This document shows positions 1 through 12,200 of a stretch of 64,000 nt of DNA, piece after piece (position 1 is the first letter of the stretch; every line of letters begins with the position of its first letter). The notes beneath the pieces were generated by a model, which made no database searches, was not told the DNA's origin, and saw only the letters and a list, made by a program, of their open reading frames with translations. The position numbers and the translations under genes were made by a program. This DNA is from Heliocidaris tuberculata (taxonomy: Eukaryota > Echinodermata > Echinoidea > Camarodonta > Echinometridae), in contig CM046848.1 in NCBI GenBank assembly GCA_025618425.1, positions 29,572,592 to 29,636,591 of the forward strand. The letters are read 5' to 3'.

Positions 1-292
1 GGTACTCACATCTCACTGTTCCTAACGATCATGAAAAGTCCTCATGATGCAGTGTCGCCCTGGCCATTCAAGGAGAGGATCACCTTCCAGTTAGTCAACC
101 AAGATGATCCTATCAACAAGAGTATCGTGGAAGCCTTCAGGCCTGATCCTTCGTTCAAAAAACCAACTGCGGAGAAAAACATCGGAGCAGGATGTCCTCT
201 GTTTGCCAAGATCCAGAAGATTTAGGATCCAAATTCCGTATTTTTTCCGTAACAACACGATATACTCCCGGCTTTACCTGTATCGAATTGAT
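1..292 (+). pseudogene. C-terminal end of a TRAF-type MATH domain, probably disrupted
   Basis: The open frame from base 1 ends at TAG (223-225). It reads as the last part of a TRAF-C/MATH domain: SPWPFKERITFQLVNQ, then EAFRPDPSFKKP, then NIGAGCPLF. These match the TRAF2/TRAF3 pattern 'LPWPF..kVTf.L.DQ', 'dAF.PDp.s.sF..P' and 'NiasGCPlF'. TRAF proteins are trimeric adaptors that bind the cytoplasmic tails of TNF/IL-1 type receptors through this domain. The family normally continues about 20-25 residues to a final strand such as 'YvrDDaiFIk.iVD'. Here DPNSVFF follows the TAG in the same frame, and RNNTIYSRLYLYRID follows one base out of frame across the T6 run at 241-246. So either the gene has decayed (premature stop plus frame break) or it is a real protein lacking the last strand. 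The 5' part lies outside the window. Confidence 0.6.
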
Positions 293-394
293 TATATAAC
301 AATCTTCAGTCTGATCAAGGAGATGAGTTTTCTTCTGGATTGATATTGCAGACAGTTGATAACAGAACAGTCCGTTTCGATTTACACACAAAAA

Positions 395-398
<4 letters not shown>

Positions 399-446
<48 letters not shown>
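399..446. repeat. (TA)n microsatellite
   Basis: About 24 uninterrupted TA units. The Tyr/Ile-rich frames crossing it are artefacts of the repeat. Confidence 0.95.
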
Positions 447-447
<1 letters not shown>

Positions 448-454
448 GTGGAGT

Positions 455-2200
455 TTTTTATCACCAATTTTCTTTGGAAATTGAGAAATTTGGGGGTTCT
501 CAAATCTCAAAATCTTTTCAGGCATGTCAGGGTCGGAGTTGGAATCAAAGTCCCGATAATCAAGGAATGTTAGTATGTGAATAATATTGATAGCGCACAC
601 TGAAAATAGACTAGAACCATTATTTTCATTTTTCAAGTACATGACTGTAAACGAATAAATAAAAAGCTTTGAAACAATACATAATATTTGTGCCAAAATA
701 GTCACTTCTGACTGGTTGCCAACAAAAATAAATAACAACAACGTTCAGTTTGATCACAGACCTCTCTCTCTTAATACATCCATGGTTTGATGGGCAGTCT
801 CATTGATTGACATGGTTGCTAAGGCAACATCATTGACTGTCCCGCCCCAGTCATTACACGCTATGTTCCCCCTCAATGATCTGATATTGTTACTATTCAC
901 ATGTTGGTCTAAAGCCACTAAGCTTGATCAGGTCCTAGTCCCAGTTCCTCGTTCAGGACCAGTAACCTCGTTCCTGATCTTGAATCTTTATATAAAATGG
1001 AATATTCTCTCTAACTTTGAGGGGCATCCTCCGAAAATAATTCTACAAGTTCTAATATCATCCCTTCCCTGATATTAAGCAATATCTCTGTGGAGTATTA
1101 TGTCATCTATACGGGTGTTGAATTACGCTTTCTGATGCATAATGTAATAAACAATGTCAGTAACTTTTCCAGTTGTACTATATGTTTTTATTTTAATTCA
1201 TGTACTATATTTTAACAGTACATTGCATTTTCTATTCATGTACTTTCAACTACCGTATACAGTCATGTACATTTCACCTTGTAAAGCGCACAGAGATGGC
1301 AACATGATGCGCTGTATAAAGTGGATTCATAGCCATCTGTACTAATATCAATTCACGTTTACACTTAGCTGAATAGTTATAAATAAGTGTATCTATAATC
1401 CCTTATCTTTTTACTTCTTTATATATATTATCTATTCATTAATTAAAATAATCCATTTATATACTTCTCAGTGTAGGTACAATTCAAATTGTAAACATGA
1501 GAAGTGCCTGGAGATTCAAACATTTTCAATGTAAGTTTAAGAAAATTAATGATATCATGATTGTTTTTACTCATTAATACATGTACCATTTATATCTTTG
1601 TACAGTCTGCCAGTAGTCGATCAGTTCGTGTCTGCATTTTATTCATGTAATTATGATTAGTTTGCAGGATGGATAATTAATAATTACAATTATGACGATA
1701 TTCACACCCAAAAAATATACAGTGTGTATATATTTCTTCTTTTTTGAGTTCGACATTCCAAAAACGTGTCTTGAACAGGCTTAGGTTGCTCTGGCTGTCC
1801 TTATATTTTAGTCCTTTATCTTGTGATGTGCTATAAATAGGTCGAACAGTAAATGCGGATAATGGCTGAATAACATCGAAGTACGTGGTTATTGTAGCAC
1901 ATATCCGTAAAGAAGAAAGTGCCTATGAAACAATTAACTCATGACGTTTGGCATTGTGTAGCAGAAGTCAATATATAAGTATTAGTGGGACTGAAGAAGA
2001 AAATGTCATCTTCAGAGTACGGCCTCCGCTTTTGGTGCAAATCAGTTCTTCTCTATTTTTCCAGAAATCGTACACATTTCTATTGAACAACACAAAAATT
2101 ATATTTTCTGTAAGGAGTAGCTAGATTCGATAGTACAGAATAAAAATCGTCATGTATTGAAATGAGATTTTTGAATGTGGTAGTCCTTTGTGAAAGGAAG
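455..2200. other. Gene-free AT-rich spacer
   Basis: There is no frame with recognisable protein similarity and no exon-like segment with credible splice signals. It is ordinary AT-rich spacer between the TRAF remnant and the Lhx6/8 gene. Confidence 0.5.
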
Positions 2201-2321
2201 ATATAAAGGAAGATGAGAGAGAACGAAGATGAGAAAGAAGGACCAGCTAATTAGAAAAGAGATATAAGCCAAGGAGAAAGGGATGATGATCATGAACATG
2301 AATGAGAACTAGAAGAAGAAT

Positions 2322-2451
2322 AATGATAGTTATAATAATAATAATAATGATAATAATAATATTAATAATAATAGTAATGATGATGATTATCGTAATAATT
2401 GTAATAATAATAATAATGATGATGATGATGATAATGACGATAATAATAATG

Positions 2452-2491
<40 letters not shown>

Positions 2492-2600
2492 TATTGATAA
2501 TTATGATGGTAATAATATCCGTGATAATAAAAATAGTAATAACGATGATAATCATAATCTTTATCATGATAATGATGATGATGTGGCGACGATAATCATC
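2322..2600. repeat. (AAT/GAT)n trinucleotide tract
   Basis: Imperfect AAT, GAT and GAC triplets run for about 280 bases. Both strands stay open in one frame (Ile/Met-rich) only because the repeat contains few stops. Confidence 0.9.
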
Positions 2601-2849
2601 ATGATTATGATAATGATGGTTATCATTTCTACATATTTTTGCATTTTCAAAATGATTACGGTGACGAAGATAATAAAGTAAGACAGAACCGGGAAATATG
2701 AACTAAATTGATTGTAAATGAATATTGAAATGGTTGTGACGAAATGTCACGAATGGTTTGAATATTGATTACGTATTTAGAAAGAGAGAAAGATAAACAA
2801 AATCACTTACAACAAAACAAAACAAAATAAATACATATCACATCATCAA

Positions 2850-2986
2850 CTTCTCTCTAACTCTTTCTCATTCTCTCAATCTTCCTTTTTCTCTCATTCT
2901 ACCTTTCTCCTTGCCTATCTGTATCTTTCTTACACTTTCTATATCTTTCTCTTGATACCTCCCTCACTTTCTCTATCTCTCTTTTA

Positions 2987-3036
<50 letters not shown>

Positions 3037-3160
3037 TATCTCTCCACTCTCTCCATATCTTTTTTTCTCTCTCTAGCTCTCTTTCTCTCTGTTGCGTTTC
3101 CTCCCCCTCTATCTCCCTCCCTCTCTCTATCTCTCTCCCTCTCTCTCCCTCTCATACCGT
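2850..3160. repeat. CT-rich tract with a pure (CT)n core
   Basis: Pyrimidine-only sequence with a pure (TC)n run at about 2993-3032. The Ser/Leu frames over it are repeat translations. Confidence 0.9.
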
Positions 3161-4320
3161 AAACACTTTCCACTTAACTTGACTCGGACAAAACCACGGT
3201 GTATCGATCCGAGCGTTAAAAAGGATACGATCCGTTATAACGATAGTTTTTTTTTTCTTCTTCTTCTTCTGTCTAGAGTTATTGACCAGGAAAAATGGCC
3301 ATGGTTATTTCAACAAAAATCTCCGGGCATTGACTGTGACAGAAATGCCATGAATCTATTTCTACTTGCTTGTTTCGGAAGTGGTTTAAGACCTTATCGA
3401 TTAGTTTATGGCATTAAATTATTCTGCTTTGGTGAGTTTACTTCCTTTCGAAAGGAATGACTCTCCAACATGAAAAATCTTCTTCTTTATTCCTTTTTAG
3501 GGCCTCATATCCAATAAAATATCACGACGTTCAATTTTCTCTATCATGTCGATGACATGATCATTCAACAAAAGATATGTGGTTTTCTTGAATATTCATG
3601 TCATATAGACTATTATACGGTACTAAGTCTCAGTTGCGTCATCGCCATAGGTTTTTAAAGATATATTTAGAAAAGAGTCACTCAGAATATGGAAAATACA
3701 CATTTTTGTTGCTAGATAAATGATAATCGTCTGCCTTTGTCCATCATGTCCATTGTATATATATTATTATAGTATATATTTGATACTATCGAAAGTCAGC
3801 CTAATTAAACATTAAGACCAGAATAAGGAAAGTTTTACATGGCATTTAACCGCCAATCAACCAAACAGACAGGGTGGCCTTTGAACAGCAGATCAGGTCA
3901 AGACAAAAGAACTCCGAATCGGAGGTATCAACGAAATGGGAACGGCTAATCCTTCAGTTGTTCTTTTCGCAGTCAAAAGCCACGCTCATCGGCCAATTTC
4001 AAATAGGATTCGCTCACTGCCCGAAGTAGAAACGGAACTTCTTTTGGAGTGATGTGTCAATTAATATGTGTGGTTTTGTCTTCGTTAATCCCATTCATAG
4101 AGTTGTTACGAGATTGACGTATCTCCTGAAGGGAAGGTCAACGAGACAGGGTGGATCTGGGCTTGGTGCTTTTCTGTTAGACGGAGGTTTTCGGAGAATA
4201 TTCAGGAGAATATACGGTATACTTGCATATTGGTTTCATTTGTAAGATCATATGGGGCAGATTTTCAAATTTCAAACACGCAGCTTTCTTCCTCGCATGG
4301 AACCACGAAACAACTTCATT

Positions 4321-4680
4321 ACCATAGAACAACAAACACCATAGAACAACAAACACCATAGAACAACAAACACCATAGGACAACTAACACCATAGAACAA
4401 CAAACACCATAGGACAACTAACACCATAGAACAACAAACACCATAGAACAACAAACACCATAGAACAACAAACACCATAGAACAACAAACACCATAGAAC
4501 AACAAACACCATAGAACAACAAACACCATAGGACAACTAACACCATAGAACAACAAACACCATAGAACAACAAACACCATAGAACAACAAACACCATAGA
4601 ACAACAAACACCATAGGACAACTAACCTCATAGAACAACTTACATCTTATAACAACTTAGACCACTGAACAACTTATACC
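4321..4680. repeat. 17-bp minisatellite, about 18 units plus a degenerate end
   Basis: The unit is ACCATAGAACAACAAAC. It repeats head to tail from 4321 to about 4626, with a recurring variant (GGACAACTAAC), and decays into looser units up to about 4680. Because 17 is not a multiple of 3 and the unit has no stop in any minus-strand frame, the minus strand stays open for over 100 codons. This makes a false hydrophobic ORF. Confidence 0.95.
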
Positions 4681-4699
4681 GTTCGCTAGTTACTTCAAC

Positions 4700-6200
4700 C
4701 TCATGCAACTAACCTTAAAGCAGCTCTTCTTACGAGGAATAAGTCCATCCTCTATCACCACCTCCAGTTTGAATTCCACTGTGAATATTTAGATGACCAA
4801 CTACATGTACCAATACCACCGTGATGTTTCTCAACCTCCTTCAAAATCATTTTATACTTTTCACATCATTAGGCAATAATATACACCTCTTTTTCGCTTT
4901 CCATCATATGTCTTCTGAATTAACTCACCTCAGAGAGGAAAGGAACATATTTAGACTATTATATTGACTTAATATATAATCCCGAAAGTAATACCTTCAA
5001 GTATTGAAATATAAATGGAACCACTACAATTATATGATATTACTGAAATCAGGAGTGGCTAGTTGAAAAACAACAATGCTTTCTTAACCGCCAAGTAAAT
5101 AGATTAACGATCAACTAATTTTCGTTGAATCAAATCAGTTTTGCGGTTGGGATGAAATAAGCTTTGCCTTTTGTCTGACCCTCCCCCCCCCCCCCCCCCA
5201 AAGATACGCTTAAAACGAATGCAAATCTGCCGTGTCCGTTACATCTTGAAAGGTTGGATGTAATATTGATAATTAGAATATTAAGAGATGAATATTCAGT
5301 ATGGGGAGCCAAACACATTTTGAAATCGATGATTTTTCCTTAACTATACCACAAAGAAAACAAACGTTTTTTTTTTTTTTGTTTTTTTTTTTGCTTTTTG
5401 TTTTTTGTGTACAATATTCTTTCTTTAGTAGTTATGAAAACCTTACAATGATGAAAATATTTAACATAAATGAATTTTTACCGTATTTTTACGTGTATTA
5501 TAACTTATATTTGTATTTTTACTGTAAATGAATCATTAGTAAATATAATCATTATACACGCCACACGTGAGAATCGCCATACCATTGATAACACCATTGT
5601 CCGCCATCCAGAGGACTCCTACGTAACGATTGGTCAACTGCTAGCAGGAGGTGCTATGCATCACACAACAGCTGATATCTACGCTCAGATGATAGCATGC
5701 TAGCTCGAACAGCTTGGCCAAAGCGAGCTTACAAGCGTAGCGGTCAGCGAGCGATTCGGCGTCGCCGCTCCGTAAGGTATTACATAACCAGCCCATCAAT
5801 AAATCCATTTCGAGAGCTATATTCCACCAGTGAGCAAATACGGGAATGCCATGTACACATGCGTTTGTTTTAACACGCAAATGTAGACGTCATAAACAGA
5901 TGAGGAACTCGTTTTTACTACAGTTATCCTTTAATACGGAGTAGACTGCGGACGGAGGGTCACATATTTTCTCGAGAGCAAAAATATCATGGGCGATTTA
6001 CTCTGCAAACTCTCTTCAGTTTTTGATCATTGGATGCCTGGTTTTGCGTAAGAATTTTATAAACATTTAAGAGGAATATTCAGTGAAATTTCCATCGAAA
6101 GTCATCATTGGCGCCTTCAAACTTTTATTAACATTCAATCTGGGAAAGATGATAAAATGACGCATCAACGCCGACAGATCAAAAAGGTGATGGAGATCCA
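4700..6200. other. Spacer upstream of the Lhx6/8 gene
   Basis: There is a C15 run at 5184-5199 and a T-rich run at 5366-5410. A more GC-balanced, non-repetitive stretch at about 5560-6200 lies directly upstream of the first Lhx6/8 coding exon. It could hold promoter-proximal control sequence; no specific sites are assigned. Confidence 0.35.
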
Positions 6201-6218
6201 ATACGAATGAAATCTTTC

Positions 6219-6227
6219 TATAAAGTG
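6219..6227 (+). promoter_or_regulatory. Candidate TATA box for the Lhx6/8 gene
   Basis: CTATAAAGT lies about 85 bases upstream of the first in-frame ATG (6309), with no splice junction needed between them. Position and sequence are compatible with a core promoter. No transcript evidence is available, and TTTATTTCAG at 6233-6242 could instead be a splice acceptor. Confidence 0.25.
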
Positions 6228-6308
6228 GACATATTTATTTCAGTGGAGTTCGATTTGCATTGTTTGGATATTCCAGCGGGTTTTAGCTGGAGCTGATCAG
6301 CGGCCTGT

Positions 6309-6401
6309 ATGGGGCTTGAGACTCACGGCTCAGCTGCCGCGGCAGGGAGGGTTCAAGACACTATGAGCCAATTGGACTCCAAACCCATCGACGCGACAGA
6401 G
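6309..6401 (+). CDS. Lhx6/8: Lhx6/8 exon 1 (start codon)
   Basis: An in-frame TGA at 6294 precedes ATG 6309. A second in-frame ATG at 6363 has A at -3 and may be the one used, giving a protein 18 residues shorter. The exon ends ACAGAG|GTGTGA in phase 0, which fits the AGC codon opening exon 2. The N-terminal peptide (residues 1-31) is Ala-rich and not conserved, so support comes from frame, splice phase and position rather than similarity. Confidence 0.5.
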
Positions 6402-9185
6402 GTGTGAATAATTTTATTTAACATTATTATCTTTTTTTTTTAAATCTACGTCATACGTCATCATTTTCCTTCCTTCATATCCTACGATTTGTGATATATC
6501 TTCTCGGCACATTTATCATGCTGTAGACACATTTGTACTGATTTTCTTATTTAATGTATGATAAACAATGCAAATGAAGAATTTCGTAACAAAATATAAC
6601 AGAAAACAATATTGATTAACGTACATTGCCAGTTAATAATAATAGTATGAAATAAAGTTGTAAACCTTGTTACTAAAACTCTTTAAGAAAATATTTACAA
6701 GTCAAGCCGTGAAGGAGGCTTTACCAATTCACAACTACATGAAACTCTTTCTTTACATACATTTGGGTTATGAAAAAGTAATTCCTAGTCCTTGTGTAGG
6801 CACATTATAGCTTGGAATGCCCCTCCCCTAAATGATGAAAATGCTAGATACACAGAATCGTTGAACTTGTGATTTTATACATTTTATTGTTTTTCAACTC
6901 ATTTTTTAAATGTTACTCTCTGGTTGACGAATTTCAGCTTGTTTGGACATGAAATATTAGATAGATTCTTATAAAACTCTAATTCTATAAATGTGAAATT
7001 CTGGTATTGCCAGAAAACAATATTTTGTCACAATACGACTTTTCGGCATAATGTCACTATTTTCCCATTTCTCCACTTAGTTAGTCAACAGTTCACACAA
7101 TAAAACAGATTCATTTTGAGCTATCGGCATGAAAATGAACTCTTTGCCTTTGTAATACCCATGGTTTGCATCTTCTATAATATTTTATGCGAGCATTCGT
7201 AGCGACCGAGCGAAAAGAACTTCATTTGTGAAGAGTGAAGCTTTGCATTCTAAAACACCTTAGGACCTGAACAGGATGTGTTGTAGCCTTTACTCGTAAA
7301 TAAATTTTACTTGCATTTTCTTTTTCTTTTTTCATGAATAATTTCCGCGGAACCCAACACATTTGAATACTTCCAGGAGACATGTCCCCCACCCCCACCC
7401 CCCCCCCCTCCCCCAGGGCACCGGGATCACCATCCACGTATGCAGCAAACCATACAAAAACCTGAACGATCGTAAAAGAAAATATTGTAGAAAAATCACA
7501 ATGATATCCATAAATATGTCAATCATATTTTTAATTTTCTCAGTCTATGTAACATACGCGTTTTAAGTGCCGTGGAAGTGCAAACATGAACAAAGGCAAT
7601 CTTGTTTAAAAATTTCTCAGTCGGTGTAAAATCGGTGTCTAAAGTGTACTCACATCATACAATAAAATCAATATTTTAAAAGTGAAATATATGAAAAGGA
7701 ACATAATGCATTTACAGGGGCATGAGTAGCATTTTCAAATCATTTCTACATTTGTTATGCTTTTGCCTTTTACTCATATACAAAACACGCACCCATAAGT
7801 AGAGCCTGTACGGTATGCTAAATTTCGATTTACATGTAGATCTTTTATTGATCTCTGTATACACTGTTGCTTTTCTCTTGCTTGCCGTATACTCTGTATG
7901 TCAATGAACCAGTGTGTTTATATTTATTTCACGCGCCGTTAAGAATTCGTTACGCTATCATTCTACATCAGAATTACAATAAGATGAGATACTTCCGTGT
8001 AATGTAATTTTTATATTACTTTGGTAAAACCTGATATTAGGACACCAACATGTTTAAAATACAAGAGCCCTCAGGGTATACAGTGTTAACTTTACATGCT
8101 TTATTATCTTAATCGCAGTTAGTAATTGTAAGTTTCTGACATATGAAAAAGAAAATCCGATTTGTATAGGAAAGGGTGTTTAGCTCATGTTTCACATGTT
8201 TAAAGATTGAAATTGAATAAGGGTCATTTGGACCCCATAATCAGTATGTGTTGTTTACATTGTATATATCATTAGCATAATATAGCATAATGTTTTTAAC
8301 AGATGATCATAATATCACAGTCTACAATATAACTTGAATTATATGTTCATAAATTGTACTTTTGAAAACATAAATAAACAAGGAATTCAAACAAGGTTTA
8401 TTTTCCTTCATTTAGAATTCATGTATACGTGATAACATATACTTAATGAAAGTGCTCCTCAATATAGATGATTACTACATTTTGAAAAATATTAACAGTG
8501 CATATCAAAATGCACATGAATATCCATAAAAAGCTGTCAAGGACTAAATTGGTTTCATGAATGTCGACTAAATATTTTTTTTTTTTTCAATTCCTTTTTG
8601 CTTTTTGTTTTCCTCCTACTTTATGATCATCTTCTTTTTTACCCCAAATCTTGCTTTTCCTCTTCTCATTCTTGTTCTTCTTTTCCTTTTATTTCTTTTC
8701 TTCTTCTCCTTCTTCCATTTTTCTCCTTTCTTTTCTTCTTCTGTTTTTCTTTTTCCCCTTCTTCCTCTTCATGATCACCATCTTCTTCTACTTTTACTAT
8801 TACTTCTTCTTCTTCTCCTCCTTAATATTCTTCTTCTCCTCCTCCTCCTTCTTCTTCTCCACTCTAGAGCAAGAGTGAGAGCTGTGCTGGGTGTGGTAAG
8901 CCTATTATCGATCGTTACTTGCTGAGGATTGGGCGTGGTCTTAGCTGGCACTCATCCTGTCTGCGATGCCTCGAGTGCGATGAGAGTCTGAGCTCGCATC
9001 AAAGCTGTTACTTCAAGGACCAAAACGTCTTCTGCCGGAGATGTTACTCCAGGTGAGGAGGGAATGGAAGGCGAGGGTGATGATGATGATGGTAATGATG
9101 ATGGTGGCGGTGGTGGTGGTGATGGTGGTAGAGGAGGAGGTAGTATTGGAGGTGATGGAGGTGGTGGTTATGGTGGTAGTGGTGT

Positions 9186-9219
<34 letters not shown>

Positions 9220-12200
9220 AATTGTGATGGTGATAAAGATTATGATGATGATGATGATTGTGGTGGTGGTCGTGACTGGTGGTGATAATGATGATGATGA
9301 TGATGATGATGATGATTGTGGTGGTCGTCGTGACTGGTGGTGATGATGATGGTGAAGATGATGACGATAATGAGAGTGTTAGGGTAGTAATACTGATTAT
9401 GGTGATGATGTCGTATATTATGATTATCATGATGATGATGACAATGATTATGTTGTAGTCATGGTAATTAAACACAACTGCCAGGTTGCTTTTCCCCCCA
9501 GAAAGATAACTTTGGATTCTCTAGAAGAAGTCATACTCTGAAGAAAAAAATGAAAAGTTATGAATGTGATAAAATAAGAGGATGAAAAATAACTAAAGAA
9601 AATATCCAAATAAAAAGCCATTTTGGAACGTTAATAGTAAAGGTAGGAAGCAAAATGAGGAGGAGGAGGAGGAGGAGGAGGAGGAGGAGGAGGAGAAGGA
9701 GGAGGAGGAGGAGGTAGTAGGAAGGAAGAGGAAGGACGGGAAGGTGAGATGGTGAGGGTTAAAAAATGCAAATTATCATGATGATTAAACAAAATTTTAT
9801 TTTCATAAGACCACAAGGGATTTTGTCAAGGAAGCCTTGGTCTAGTACGATGTTCCACTTTCTTTTAAAAGATCAAATTCCCGTAATTTTATGTGACTTT
9901 GTTCTTGTTGTTGTTCTAACATATCGAGAAAAGCAGTGTTTCTACACATTTTATGAAAACAAGTCTTATCGAAAGGATTTTTTTTTAATATTAAAGTTCT
10001 CAAGTTGTAAATAACTTTAAAAAGACATTGTACTAGTACCACTGGCAACTATCTTGATATTTTTCTTCAAATTAATATTCTCCATATTTCAGGGAATTCG
10101 GAACGAAATGTGCCCGTTGCCTGCGGAGCATCGACGCCAGTGATTGGGTGCGACGAGCGAGGGAACACGTCTACCATCTCGCCTGCTTCGCCTGTGACAA
10201 CTGCAAGAGGCAACTCTCAACGGGCGAGGAGTTTGCCATGATTGAAAACAGGGTGTTGTGCAAGTCGCACTACCTCGAACTGGTGGAAGCAACATGCCGC
10301 AACAATGGAGATGGCAGTGGTGAGCAACTTCTTATTTTCTTTCACTTAAAGATAAACTTTATTGCATTGACATTTTAACAATCTCAAAGCATGTTTGAGG
10401 CAAAGAAAATTTGACTTATTTGCTTATAAACCCCTCCCCCGATGTTGGATCTACCCTCAAAGTGGATACGGAGTATAAATAGCCTTATAAGACAAATAAT
10501 GTATTTTTTATTTTATGTATAAATTTTGCTTCACGTCTCGGTTTCCTGTTGTGGAACCATGCTGACAGGTAAAGAATAAAGTTAAATAATGATTTAGATC
10601 TAATCCATACATGTAGCCTATTTTGGTTGCTCGTTACATACAAACATTCAAGAGCTATAATGCTGAAATATATCAGTAAAAGTGCGAGTTTTATAGACTT
10701 CTGAAATCCCATGTGATAAACATTGTACAATGAGTATTTATGAGGTATACATCAAATGAAAATAAGTCATCTGATTGAGAAAAGGGAAATATTTTCTTCA
10801 AAACGATTATGATTTATTCATAATTATGTTTCGCGTTTAACGTATAATTTATTTCAAAACATTAATATCAATATAAACACCTTGTTGATTTATCAAGACA
10901 CTGCCAGTCGGATGAAGCGTTTTAAAAAAAATTAATAAGTCGTTGCCTGACAGTTGAAGCAAAATAAAACGAATACCCAAAATACTTTCACAAACTCTGC
11001 CCTCCTTTTCTACCGGTTCCTCTGTTTCCTCTCCTGAATTCCTACTTCCTTATTCCATAAAACAAACCTTGTTATAGATTCAGAGACGGAAACATGTTCT
11101 TAAAAACAAATCATATTTAGGTCTTCACGATGCACGCAACATTCGCTATTAAAATATGCACACTCTCTTTGTTACACTGATAAAAAAAAAGAATAGTAAA
11201 TTATAAGATGTCATTGTCAAAAATCACGCCATACCGAATCAGCGTTGAATAGAGGATCGTTAGGAAAGGCCACTACAATTAACTTATCCTGCAAATTAGC
11301 GTACTGCGTGTGCAAGAAAGAATAAAACAAGTAATGACTGCACCAGTTAATACCATGTCATCCTCAAGATCATCCAATAGGTGGGGACTGCAAACGAATT
11401 TCGAGCACTTGTTTTTTTTTTTTAACATGAAGTAAATCAATGGTCTAGATTGAGTTGTGCGTGGTTAATTTGTATAGTCAGTGCTATATCGAGATTCGTC
11501 ATTCAAATATATGAATTGTCCTCTCCAATCATGATGTAAAAATATACATCATTTTTTTAGAAAGTGCCCTTGTTGGTAGTATTTTTGATGTTTAACAAAC
11601 AAGTACCGTTTGACGTAAGGGAAACCTTACAAGTCATCCAAAAAGCACTAGTTCTTGAAGAGATTACTAAATTATGATGCAGGTTTCACCTAACTCTTGT
11701 TTGTGATAAACACGAATACAGAAAAGTAATTAGCGTTTTAATCCTAGTCCTGGCGAATAAATCTTTTGTTACGTATTCCAAGGAAATGGGTCATGGGGTA
11801 CAATGGGGCAGTTGCCTCATTATAAAAAAAATTAAAATATGTAGGATTATTTTGTGTAGGATATGCGGTGTATGCCTATATGATAAATGTACCTCCCATC
11901 CTTCTTGGAGATGGGTCGACGCCCTTGATTTATTGCGTTTAAAGAGAAATTTGTCTTCTTTATTTCACGGTTTTAATGTTAGAGGTTTTACGTGCATTTA
12001 CAGTGGCGGATCCAGGGGGGCACAGGGGCGTATGCCCCGGCGAAATCATACCAGCCATACCTTTAACACATATTAGGGCATAAAACGATGTACTCCTCCT
12101 CCCCCCCCCCCCCCCCTCCCCGGCCAAATTTGAAATCATTTTATGTTCTGCTTGTCGACACTTTTTGACATCTATACCCCCTTTCAGAGAATTCTTAATT

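Noticed and set aside
4272..4631. 119-codon minus-strand frame with a repeating hydrophobic peptide
   Set aside because: It is the translation of the 17-bp minisatellite; the unit has no stop in any minus frame, so openness is automatic.
4321..4680. CRISPR-like array
   Set aside because: Units are contiguous with no unique spacers, and the genome is eukaryotic; it is a minisatellite. The same holds for 58495-58571.
9041..9475. Asp/Gly-, Met/Val- and His-rich frames
   Set aside because: They are translations of the (GAT/GGT)n tract inside Lhx6/8 intron 2.
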